This document shows, piece by piece, positions 1 through 6,099 of a DNA stretch of 6,249 nt. Under the pieces are notes generated by a model. The model searched no databases, was not told where the DNA came from, and saw only the letters and a list, made by a program, of their open reading frames with translations. Positions within the stretch are counted from its first letter, which is position 1; every line of letters starts with the position of its first letter. The stretch comes from Microcoleaceae cyanobacterium UBA9251 (lineage in GTDB: Bacteria > Cyanobacteriota > Cyanobacteriia > Cyanobacteriales > Microcoleaceae): the NCBI GenBank assembly GCA_003542015.1, contig DPLL01000036.1:1-6249 (forward strand), written 5' to 3'. The position numbers and the translations under genes were made by a program.

Positions 1-5
1 GGGTT

Positions 6-47
6 AGGGGGGATCAGATTCTATGCAGCCTCATAAAAAATTGATAT
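6..47 (-). repeat. Left copy of a 42-bp dispersed inverted repeat
   Basis: The segment is the reverse complement of 6100-6141 with one mismatch; the inner 38 bp (6-43 against 6104-6141) is perfect. It contains a G-run followed by ATCAGATTCTATGCAGCC and an A-run. In the tnpB reading direction it starts exactly where recognisable TnpB protein sequence stops, so it marks the breakpoint of that gene. The sequence beyond its outer end (1-5) again looks like the G/C-run repeat DNA seen after the right copy. Most likely it is a member of a dispersed MITE-like or REP-like family; whether the two copies act as ends of one element is not shown by the sequence. Confidence 0.85.
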
Positions 48-650
48 AAACCCAGGCTTGTTGGATGTTAACGCTGCTAAGTTATCTATCCCAATATCAA
101 TGGCTGCTGACCACTTGGGATTTAACTCGTGTTGAGTTTATTCTTGTTCATATACAACCTCAATTACTTAGTAGTCTAACTTGGGAACAATCCGTACCTC
201 GCAAGTATTTCTATGTAATACAGGTACTTTGATCTGAGTTTTTGACAATTGAATCCAACCTAATCTAAGTCCAGGATTACTGATAGCTTGAATGGATAAT
301 AGAAGATTACGTCCTGTATCTTTGTCTTTATATTTAGGTAATTTAGGTCTCCCTAAAAACTTAGATGGATTACTCTGATCAGCTTGAGCTGATAAAAACG
401 CCTTCCAGTTTGTTTCTAACTTACGAAGGACTTGTTGACTCACTTTAGCTGGGAGGTCTTTATAACAGTCTTCAGCTTTAAGCAAACCCGCCATCTGTGA
501 GTAGTTTAAGAACTCAGCATCTTTAATAAAAGCCTGACGAATATGATAGTTGGCTAGATTGTAAAGATTCTTAGACTTAAAAGCCAGCAGGTCTAGCTCA
601 GCCCACCTAGGGCTGCGGAGCTTTATAATATGACGGTCTGCTAATTGCAC
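21..650 (-). pseudogene. tnpB: Truncated TnpB (IS200/IS605 OrfB) relic
   Basis: TnpB is the RNA-guided RuvC nuclease carried by IS200/IS605 and IS607 elements. The first open stretch (168-650, 160 residues, GTG start) has the typical N-terminal pattern: RHIIK near the start, then LAFKSKNLYNLANY and a KFLGRPKLPKYK block around residues 97-108. Reading on past a TAA at 168-170 and a second TAA at 138-140, the same frame continues with NPKWSAAIDIGIDNLAALTS, which holds the first RuvC aspartate (in the DIGIDN motif) and then SNKPGF. Family similarity then ends at the 6-47 repeat, and the frame stops at TAG 21-23. The remaining RuvC motifs, the zinc finger and the element's right end are missing; family members are usually near 400 residues. 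No TnpA is present. With two stops and about half the protein lost it cannot be a working nuclease. The GTG start is chosen because no in-frame ATG lies upstream; it is not certain. Confidence 0.9.
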
Positions 651-726
651 AGCTTTTAATTGTGGTTTTTACTGGGTATGATTATTGTAGTACATAAAGC
701 TTAAAGACTGATCTAGTTTAGATAAA

Positions 727-742
727 TATAGACTAGACTATA
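727..742. promoter_or_regulatory. Near-perfect 16-bp palindrome, candidate operator
   Basis: The sequence tatagactagactata differs from its own reverse complement at one symmetric pair only (14/16). It covers the proposed -35 box of the tpsB promoter. It sits beside another small inverted repeat, ATCTA-GTT-TAGAT at 711-723. A dimeric regulator could bind here, but the region is AT-rich and chance symmetry is possible. Confidence 0.3.
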
Positions 743-763
743 AAATATGTCAATCTTTATAAT
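734..763 (+). promoter_or_regulatory. Candidate promoter of the tpsB-type gene
   Basis: A perfect TATAAT at 758-763 has TAGACT (4/6 match to TTGACA) at 734-739, 18 bp upstream. This would put transcription start near 770 and give a leader of roughly 55 nt before the ATG at 826. The ribosome binding site is weak (AAGAG at 809-813), which is not unusual in cyanobacteria. This is consensus matching only. Confidence 0.4.
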
Positions 764-825
764 ACTAAACGATCTACTGGCGTGTTAAACCAACAGACCA
801 AGTTATTTAAGAGATCATATTAATT

Positions 826-3027
826 ATGCGTCGCACTGTAAATATTGTAATATTTCGGTTTGGGGTCTCACTTCTGAGTGCAGTCTCGATCGCTTGCTTA
901 TCTGCCAATCAAGCGAGATCTCAAACTTCCGATCTTTCAGATTTACCCGCCGCCACGGCCAACAGGGCCGATACCGGGCACTCCCCATTAGCAGTGCAAA
1001 ACAGGACTTACGCATTTCAACCTAATTCTGTCATTCTGAGCGAAGCGAATAATCTCACAGATGTTTCACTATACTGTGGCAAGTTCAGCATGACAGACAA
1101 TAGCTGCGTAAGTGCTGAAAAACCGGAAATCCAGCAGGATGAAACTGCAACAGACTTAACTCAGCTAGTTGAGAATGGTGAAAAATCTCACAACCAGCTT
1201 GGATCAGGCAGCCCGATCGGGAACAGCCAAGATGCCTGTGCCACAATCAATGAAACTGCTTGTGGTGCGGGCATCTTGGCTGTAGCAAAACAACAGGTTG
1301 AGAACGATCCAAAATGCCAGAATCAGCTAAATTGCGATTTTTTAGCCCAGAACCGGCAGACAGGGTCAGAAAATCTGCCACCGCCACCGACGAGGCCTGA
1401 TCCAAATCGCGATCGGTTTCTACAACCAGCCCCGCAGCCCGAACCGGAACCTCCCCAAGCGCCACCAACAGTTAAGCCCCAGCCACCTGCGCCAGTGCCC
1501 CAGCCACCTGCGCCAGTGCCCCAGCCACTACCTTCTGAGACAATTCAGGTTCAGAAAATTCAAATAGTTGGCAGCACAATTCTGAGCCAGGACGAAATTA
1601 ACGGCTTAGTCAAGCCACTAGAAGGCCGTTCTAGCACCCTAGAAGAACTCAAACAAGTAGCCGACAAAATTACCGAAATTTACCTTGATCGAGGCTACAT
1701 CACTTCGAGAGCCGTCTTGCCGCCCCAAACTCTCACCGCAGGGGTAGTCCAAATTCAAGTCATCGAAGGCAAGCTCGCCAGAATTGAGGTAGAAGGAACT
1801 AAGAGATTGCATCAAAGTTACATCCGCAGTCGGCTTCGACTCGGTGCCGGAATACCTTTAAGCACAGCTTCATTAGAAGATCAACTCCGGCTGCTGCGAG
1901 TCGATCCTTTATTTGACAATGTAGAAGCTAGCTTGCGGGCTGGCGATCGCGAAGGGGAGAGCATTCTGATAGTTCGCGTCACGGAAGCTAATCCGTTTCA
2001 AGGTAGTGTCAGCTTTGACAATTACTCGCCTCCAAGCGTCGGTTCCGAAAGATTGGGAGTTACTTTGCGCCACCGCAATATTACAGGAAATGGTGACGAA
2101 CTTGCGGCGGCTTATTACAGAGCGATCGGCGATTCTGACTTGTTCGATTTCAGCTACCGCCTCCCCCTAAATGCGATGAACGGCACCTTGCAATTGAGGG
2201 CGGCACCCAACCGCAACAGTATCGTGCAAGCACCTTTCGACAGTTTTGATATTTCGGGAAAATCCCATTTATTTGAAATTAGTTACCGCCAGCCTCTAGT
2301 ACGATCGCCCATCGAAGAATTTGCCTTATCTGCCGGTTTTACTTATCAGAGAGGCCGCACTTTTCTCGCCGGCGAACCCTTTCCGTTTGGTGTCGGCCCC
2401 GACGCCAAAGGTGTCAGCACTACGAGTGCAATTAAGCTGGGACAGGATTACATTCGGCGCGATCGACAAGGGGCTTGGGCTCTGCGATCGCAATTCACGA
2501 TCGGCACTAGCTTGTTCGATGCAACAATCAACGAAGGTTCCGATCCAGACGGGCTCTTTTTGAGTTGGCTGGGTCAAGTACAGCGAGTGCAGCGATTGAA
2601 CGACCAACATTTATTAATTGTGCAGGGAGACTTGCAGTTATCAGCTAATAGTTTATTGCCTTCCCAGCAATTTGTAATTGGCGGCGGACAATCTTTGCGG
2701 GGCTACCGACAAAATGTCCGTTCAGGCGACAACGGCTTCCGATTTTCCATCGAAGATCGGATTACATTGCAGCGGGATTCTTCTGGCAATCCCAAATTTC
2801 AATTAGCTCCGTTTTTCGATGCGGGCACTGTCTGGAACCTACCCAACAATCCTAATAAATTAACCAATCAGAGATTCTTAGCAGGTGCGGGTTTAGCGGC
2901 AATCTGGGAACCCATACAGCGGGTGAACCTGCGCGTCGAATACGCTTTTCCTTTGGTGAAAATTAGCGATAAAGGAGACAATCTCCAAGATTCCGGCCTT
3001 TATTTCAACATCATTTATAACTTTTAG
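826..3027 (+). CDS. TpsB/ShlB-FhaC family outer-membrane transporter (two-partner secretion)
   Basis: This is a complete 733-residue protein that should sit in the outer membrane and export a partner exoprotein. Residues 1-32 look like a Sec signal peptide, with RR at 2-3, a hydrophobic core and a likely cut after ARS (S32). Residues 33-180 are a periplasmic extension of unknown function with three cysteine pairs (C84/C94, C138/C146, C164/C170). Residues 184-237 are a Pro-rich linker. A POTRA_2-type domain follows at about 241-314 (IQIVGSTILSQDEI, then DRGYITSRAVLPPQ) and a second POTRA-like domain at about 318-388. The ShlB-type barrel runs from about 390 to 733. It contains GGGQSLRGYR at 619-628, the L6-loop LRGY motif of the Omp85/TpsB superfamily, and FFDAGTVW near 663-670. 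The chain ends in Phe, as expected of a BAM substrate. HIP1 octamers at 1943 and 2484 point to a resident cyanobacterial gene. No TpsA gene is in the window, so the substrate is unknown. An Omp85 role is less likely because there are only two POTRA domains and the linker is typical of cyanobacterial TpsB. Confidence 0.92.
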   Translation: MRRTVNIVIFRFGVSLLSAVSIACLSANQARSQTSDLSDLPAATANRADTGHSPLAVQNRTYAFQPNSVILSEANNLTDVSLYCGKFSMTDNSCVSAEKPEIQQDETATDLTQLVENGEKSHNQLGSGSPIGNSQDACATINETACGAGILAVAKQQVENDPKCQNQLNCDFLAQNRQTGSENLPPPPTRPDPNRDRFLQPAPQPEPEPPQAPPTVKPQPPAPVPQPPAPVPQPLPSETIQVQKIQIVGSTILSQDEINGLVKPLEGRSSTLEELKQVADKITEIYLDRGYITSRAVLPPQTLTAGVVQIQVIEGKLARIEVEGTKRLHQSYIRSRLRLGAGIPLSTASLEDQLRLLRVDPLFDNVEASLRAGDREGESILIVRVTEANPFQGSVSFDNYSPPSVGSERLGVTLRHRNITGNGDELAAAYYRAIGDSDLFDFSYRLPLNAMNGTLQLRAAPNRNSIVQAPFDSFDISGKSHLFEISYRQPLVRSPIEEFALSAGFTYQRGRTFLAGEPFPFGVGPDAKGVSTTSAIKLGQDYIRRDRQGAWALRSQFTIGTSLFDATINEGSDPDGLFLSWLGQVQRVQRLNDQHLLIVQGDLQLSANSLLPSQQFVIGGGQSLRGYRQNVRSGDNGFRFSIEDRITLQRDSSGNPKFQLAPFFDAGTVWNLPNNPNKLTNQRFLAGAGLAAIWEPIQRVNLRVEYAFPLVKISDKGDNLQDSGLYFNIIYNF
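1480..1528 (+). repeat. 21-bp tandem repeat in the Pro-rich linker
   Basis: A 21-bp unit that begins cagccacctgcgcc is present in two exact copies (1480-1500, 1501-1521), followed by the first seven bases of a third. It encodes PQPPAPVPQPPAPVPQP in the linker between the N-terminal extension and the first POTRA domain. Exact identity suggests recent slippage, so linker length may differ between strains. Confidence 0.85.
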
Positions 3028-3040
3028 ATTGTATCTAAAA
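3022..3040 (+). other. AT-rich hairpin at the tpsB stop codon
   Basis: TTTTAGAT and ATCTAAAA form a perfect 8-bp inverted repeat with a TGT loop, overlapping the TAG stop (3025-3027). The stem is weak because it has only one G-C pair, and no T-tract follows on the plus strand. It may help 3' end formation or protect the transcript end, but it could be chance. Confidence 0.3.
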
Positions 3041-3067
3041 ACACCCAGAACCGCGACTTCTTTAAAC

Positions 3068-3133
3068 TGTAGGGTGCGTCAGATCGGGAAAACCTGTTGA
3101 AATCGAAATAATCAATTTCTGACGCACCCTACA
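3068..3133. repeat. 16-bp inverted repeat between convergent genes; possible bidirectional terminator
   Basis: TGTAGGGTGCGTCAGA at 3068-3083 is perfectly complementary to 3118-3133, with 34 bp between the arms. The TAGGGTGCGTCA arm resembles a short palindromic repeat that I recall as common in cyanobacterial spacers, so this is probably a dispersed repeat. It lies between the ends of the plus-strand tpsB-type gene and the minus-strand antitoxin-like gene and could fold in either transcript. Neither arm is followed by a clear T-run, so rho-independent termination is not established. Confidence 0.6.
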
Positions 3134-3168
3134 AGTTGATTTACTACAAGATATCTCCTCGTTTTGGG

Positions 3169-3510
3169 TTAGCAGTCATACTCAGCCTCCCAGTCTTCGC
3201 CATCGAGTACGGAAAACTCGGTTAATTCAATATCGGTCAAAAAATCTTCGGCTGTGGCTGCTATATATGGTGCTAGTATTTTATGGCGTTCTGCTATTGG
3301 CAGGCTAGCAATTTCTCTAAGTGATAGCTTGAGAGTAGGTGCGGTTGCTGACGAACTGTTAGACTCAGAACTTTCGCTGGGTAACTGCTTTTTCTGTTCC
3401 GCTTTTTGCACGAGGAATTGTGCAAAGTCGAGCACTTCTTGTTGTTTTTCCGTTGGCAACTGTCGCAGCTTCTCTAACACTGCTTGCTCAAAATTAATTG
3501 TTTCTGCCAT
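3169..3510 (-). CDS. Antitoxin-like small protein, DUF2281-type N-terminus
   Basis: The gene encodes 113 residues. Residues about 7-36 carry LEKLRQLPTEKQQEVLDFAQ and a following FLVQK, the pattern of DUF2281 and similar VapB-type antitoxins, which often bind DNA or a cognate toxin. A Ser/Glu-rich linker (about 42-57) leads to a C-terminal module, SLREIASLPIAERHKILAPY and an acidic tail ending EDWEAEYDC, of a kind often attached to cyanobacterial antitoxins. The start is well supported: GGGAGGT (minus strand, 3518-3524) lies 7 nt before the ATG. No toxin gene follows; the next 141 bp are non-coding and then the convergent tpsB-type gene ends. The WD40 gene lies 105 bp upstream on the same strand and has no toxin features. 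It is therefore an orphan antitoxin or an independent regulator. Toxin-antitoxin function is inferred from family resemblance only. Confidence 0.75.
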   Translation of the reverse strand: MAETINFEQAVLEKLRQLPTEKQQEVLDFAQFLVQKAEQKKQLPSESSESNSSSATAPTLKLSLREIASLPIAERHKILAPYIAATAEDFLTDIELTEFSVLDGEDWEAEYDC

Positions 3511-3517
3511 TTGAATT

Positions 3518-3524
3518 ACCTCCC
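3518..3524 (-). promoter_or_regulatory. Strong Shine-Dalgarno of the antitoxin-like gene
   Basis: On the minus strand GGGAGGT ends 7 nt before the ATG at 3510-3508. It is the only near-consensus ribosome binding site I see in the window, and it fixes the start and suggests efficient translation. Confidence 0.8.
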
Positions 3525-3531
3525 TTAAGCG

Positions 3532-3559
3532 TTTATCGGTTTATTTCTCACGCAGTCAA
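3532..3559 (-). promoter_or_regulatory. Candidate promoter of the antitoxin-like gene
   Basis: On the minus strand TTGACT (3559-3554, 5/6 match to the -35 consensus) is followed after 16 bp by GATAAA (3537-3532, 4/6 match to the -10). If real, the antitoxin-like gene can be transcribed apart from the WD40 gene upstream. The -10 is poor, so this is tentative. Confidence 0.3.
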
Positions 3560-3615
3560 GTTTTGTAGAACCATACTTGCAAATCGCGCCATAATTTTCA
3601 TCTTTCCCTGTTACT

Positions 3616-5868
3616 TCACCCATCACACCGCCAAATCTTTATCCTCCCATCAAAACTACCACTAACCAGAGTGTTTCCATCCGGGCTAAAACTGACCGAA
3701 TTAACCTTGGCTGAATGCCCTGTGAGAGTGCGAATTTCCTGTCTGGTTTTCAGATGCCACAGTTTGATAGTGTTGTCTCCACTACCACTAGCAATAATTT
3801 GTCCATCCGGGCTGATGACAACGGAATTAACATAGTCTGAATGCCCAGAGAGAGTGCGAATTTCCTGTCCGGTTTTCAGATTCCACAGTTTGATAGTGTT
3901 GTCTCCACTACCACTAGCAAGAATTTGTCCATCCGGGCTGATGACAACGGAAAAAACCGAGTCTGAATGCCCTGTGAGAGTGCGAATTTCCTGTCTAGTT
4001 TTCAGATTCCAAACCTTGATAGTATTGTCATAACTGCCACTAACCAGAGTATTTCCATCCGGGCTGATGACAACGGAAAAAACCGACTCTGAATGCCCTG
4101 TGAGAGTGCGAATTTCCTCTCCATTTTTCAGATTCCACAGTTTGATAGTATTGTCTTGACTGCCACTAGCAAGAGTTTCTCCGTCTGGACTAAAAGCAAG
4201 AGACCAAATTAAAAATGAGTGACCTTTTATGCTGCTAATTTCTTGTCCAGTTTCCAGATTCCACAGCTTAATTTGTTGGTCATAACTTCCACCAGCTAAA
4301 GTTGTTCCATTAGGGTTAATGGCAACGCAATTAACCGCACCTGAATGCCATGAGAAAGTACGAATCAGCTCTCCTGTATGGAGATTCCAAAGTTGGCTGA
4401 AATTGGCACTGCTGTTACTAGCAAAAGTCTTGCCATCGGGACTAATAACTACGCAATCAAAAGATGACATACCTACGCCATTAAGAGTTTTTACACATTT
4501 GAAAGAGTGAGATTTTCTCAGGAATTTTTCTTCTATTTGTTGTTGGCGTTGGGATTCAGCTTTGGCAGACACTTCTTGTATTTGTTGTTTGCGTTGTGCT
4601 TCAGCTTTGGCAGACGCTTCTTGTATTTGTTGTTTACGTTGTTCTTCAGCTTTGGCAGACGCTTCTTGTATTTGTTGTTTGCGTTGTGCTTCAGCTTTGG
4701 CTGCTTCTTCTATTTGTTGTTTACGTTGTGCTTCAGCTTTGGCAGATGCTTGAGATAGACGTTCCGCTTCTACTTGCTCAATCAGCTTTTTCAACTCCTG
4801 TTCATACTGTTCTCCCTGTCGCCGCTGAATATCCTGAAGAATATCAAAATAAGGTTTCACCAACTCTTCTGCCAACCCATCTTGAGCCAATTCATCCTTT
4901 AAATTAAACAACTGAGGTTCATAGCAGGGGTCAATATTCAGATAATACAAATCTGCCAAAAATCCCGCCAGCAACTTGTGAATTGCCACAATCAACTGCC
5001 GAATCATACGGAGGGCTTTTTTCTCACTTATCCCAGATGCTAAAAGTGCATCTTTTGCCTCTTCCCAGTCAAAAACTTTGGTAGAAAACAGGGAGACTTC
5101 CTGATTATTCAGGAATCCCCAAAAGCCGACGCGAAAAGTTACGGCATAATCGCTGATATCGCTATATAAAATTGTAGTCGGAACCGGAGATAAAATTCGC
5201 TGCAAGCGTTCCACATCAATATCACCAATCGACTCTGTGAAATAGTCGCTATAAAACTTAACTGGGCGTAAGACATCCTGTTGAGGATAATGCTGTCTGA
5301 GAAAATCTCCTACACTTCTCATCTCAATTGGCAAATCTTCACAGAAAGTTTCCGGGCATCGCTTGCTAATTTTGGGCGGTGATAGTAAGATTAAGAGGCG
5401 GTGTTGCTGCTCAAGTAAAATTTGCTTAGTTTCCTCTCGATTCAACTTAGAAAACCAAGTATCTTTATCCCAAATTGTTTGAATTTCAGTCAGCTTTACC
5501 TGAATATCCTTTGCTTGCAATTCCCGCATCAAATCCCGCTGCAAGGCTGACAGCTTCAGTCTATCTTGCTGTTGCTGTTCCTGCAACTCAATGCGACGTG
5601 CCGTTTGTGCTATTGTCAGCTTTAACAATTCGTTATCTCTGACATTTTTCGCTTTGGCGTATTCCAGCATTTCTTGGGAATAACGCTGTTTTGCTTGCTC
5701 TATTTCAGTCGAATCAGATGAATTATTGGGATCGGGAATCAGGATATCTCGGTACTTTTGAGATTTATTGCCGAAGGCTTCTCCGACTTTGTAGCCGATG
5801 TTTCTGGCGATGGGTGACAGCACTTCCAATATGTAGGGCGCGATGGCGAGGATTGCTTTTGCGATCAT
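3616..5868 (-). CDS. Coiled-coil protein with seven-bladed WD40 propeller; N-terminal domain unrecognised
   Basis: From the ATG at 5868 the protein has 750 residues. Residues 1-20 (MIAKAILAIAPYILEVLSPI) are hydrophobic or amphipathic and could touch the membrane. A Gln/Glu-rich coiled coil spans about 54-130. Residues about 138-322 form a globular region of no function I can name, with LSPPKIS, LSPVPTTILYSDISDY and FRVGFWGF; I believe related regions occur in other cyanobacterial multidomain proteins, but that is recollection. A second helical stretch contains five 14-15-residue repeats (375-448, core AKAEAQRKQQIQE). Seven WD40 blades follow at 456-501, 502-543, 544-585, 586-627, 628-669, 670-711 and 712-750, most with GHS, SPDG and IKLWNLKTGQE. 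Such propellers are protein-binding platforms, so a scaffold or sensor role is likely; no enzyme motif is visible. The frame is open up to an ATG at 6018, but the added 50 residues are partly encoded by a dispersed palindromic repeat and look non-native. Another ATG lies at 5979. No site has a clear Shine-Dalgarno. Confidence 0.88.
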   Translation of the reverse strand: MIAKAILAIAPYILEVLSPIARNIGYKVGEAFGNKSQKYRDILIPDPNNSSDSTEIEQAKQRYSQEMLEYAKAKNVRDNELLKLTIAQTARRIELQEQQQQDRLKLSALQRDLMRELQAKDIQVKLTEIQTIWDKDTWFSKLNREETKQILLEQQHRLLILLSPPKISKRCPETFCEDLPIEMRSVGDFLRQHYPQQDVLRPVKFYSDYFTESIGDIDVERLQRILSPVPTTILYSDISDYAVTFRVGFWGFLNNQEVSLFSTKVFDWEEAKDALLASGISEKKALRMIRQLIVAIHKLLAGFLADLYYLNIDPCYEPQLFNLKDELAQDGLAEELVKPYFDILQDIQRRQGEQYEQELKKLIEQVEAERLSQASAKAEAQRKQQIEEAAKAEAQRKQQIQEASAKAEEQRKQQIQEASAKAEAQRKQQIQEVSAKAESQRQQQIEEKFLRKSHSFKCVKTLNGVGMSSFDCVVISPDGKTFASNSSANFSQLWNLHTGELIRTFSWHSGAVNCVAINPNGTTLAGGSYDQQIKLWNLETGQEISSIKGHSFLIWSLAFSPDGETLASGSQDNTIKLWNLKNGEEIRTLTGHSESVFSVVISPDGNTLVSGSYDNTIKVWNLKTRQEIRTLTGHSDSVFSVVISPDGQILASGSGDNTIKLWNLKTGQEIRTLSGHSDYVNSVVISPDGQIIASGSGDNTIKLWHLKTRQEIRTLTGHSAKVNSVSFSPDGNTLVSGSFDGRIKIWRCDG
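3619..4503 (-). repeat. Seven WD40 units, 126-bp DNA periodicity
   Basis: The propeller-coding DNA repeats every 126 bp (42 codons) for the six C-terminal blades; the first blade is longer (46 codons) and more diverged, lacking the GH and the usual Asp. Blades 4-7 are strikingly alike at the DNA level. For instance, the stretch around 3765-3830 recurs almost unchanged 126 bp further on. The differences concentrate after the GHS motif (ES, DS, DY, AK), on the surface-exposed loop. This suggests recent duplication or gene conversion with variation at one face of the propeller. Confidence 0.85.
4525..4746 (-). repeat. 45-bp tandem repeat encoding an AKAEAQRKQQIQE helix
   Basis: There are five copies of a 45-bp coding unit; the second lacks one codon (14 instead of 15 residues). 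Protein units run SAKAEAQRKQQIEEA, AKAEAQRKQQIQEA, SAKAEEQRKQQIQEA, SAKAEAQRKQQIQEV and SAKAESQRQQQIEEK. The Ala/Glu/Gln/Lys composition predicts a long single helix or coiled coil that spaces the propeller from the N-terminal domain. Near-identity of the copies makes copy-number change by slippage likely. The change of one unit by a single codon would shift the helical phase. Confidence 0.9.
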
Positions 5869-5916
5869 ATATGTGGGTGAGGATGTGGTTGTTAATAGTG
5901 TAGCAGCTTGTTGGAA

Positions 5917-5922
5917 AGTATA
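5917..5922 (-). promoter_or_regulatory. Possible -10 element for the WD40 gene
   Basis: On the minus strand TATACT (5/6 match to TATAAT) lies about 48 bp upstream of the ATG at 5868. A good -35 is absent (gaatat at 17 bp). If used, the transcript would start inside the longer reading frame and the start at 5868 would be the real one. The evidence is weak. Confidence 0.2.
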
Positions 5923-5994
5923 ATTCGGATGGCTGGCAGATATTCTGCACTGGTTGCTTTTTAGATTGAATTTCAGCATTGATAGCCTAGACGC

Positions 5995-6060
5995 AGAAAC
6001 CGGGTTTTTTACGGACATACTGCATTTGACGCTTGAATACTGGTGAAAAACCCGGTTTCT
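5995..6060. repeat. 15-bp inverted repeat with AGAAACCGGGTTTTT arms
   Basis: AGAAACCGGGTTTTT at 5995-6009 is perfectly complementary to 6046-6060, with 36 bp between. The arms also share outer sequence: reading outward, TGCGTCTAGG beyond the left arm and TGCGTCCAGG (6071-6080) beyond the right. The motif resembles a dispersed cyanobacterial repeat. It covers the distal ATG (6018-6016) of the WD40 reading frame and supplies codons such as KNPVSAS, which argues against that start. It could also act as a hairpin in a leader transcript. Confidence 0.8.
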
Positions 6061-6099
6061 TGGGTATTTATGCGTCCAGGACTAATTAAACTACCTCTA

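Noticed and set aside
1..170. An omega RNA or right-end guide scaffold of the IS605-type element.
   Set aside because: The tnpB 3' half and the right end are missing; sequence past the breakpoint belongs to the dispersed repeat, so there is nothing to support an omega RNA here.
826..930. A lipoprotein signal, because C24 follows a hydrophobic stretch in the TpsB protein.
   Set aside because: The residues before C24 are SIA, with Ser rather than Leu/Val/Ile at -3; the ARS site at 30-32 is a better ordinary signal-peptidase cut, and TpsB proteins are barrels.
824..1015. Minus-strand 63-residue open frame over the start of the tpsB-type gene.
   Set aside because: It is a shadow of the signal-peptide region with no recognisable content and no ribosome binding site.
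2326..2610. Overlapping open frames on both strands inside the barrel-coding region.
   Set aside because: Both are out-of-frame shadows of the ShlB barrel, with no independent start signals or family resemblance.
4525..4746. Regular 45-bp repeats that might suggest a CRISPR array.
   Set aside because: The units abut with no unique spacers and are in frame within a coding region.
4507..4758. Plus-strand open frames with repeated LLLALCFSFGR or CCLRCASALAD segments, resembling a membrane or Cys-rich repeat protein.
   Set aside because: They are antisense readings of the 45-bp coding repeat of the WD40 gene in two frames; there is no ribosome binding site or family match, and the minus frame makes full sense.
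3169..5868. A toxin-antitoxin pair formed by the antitoxin-like gene and the WD40 gene.
   Set aside because: The WD40 protein shows no nuclease, kinase or other toxin motif, and the genes are 105 bp apart with a separate strong RBS; I keep only the weaker statement that they may be co-transcribed.
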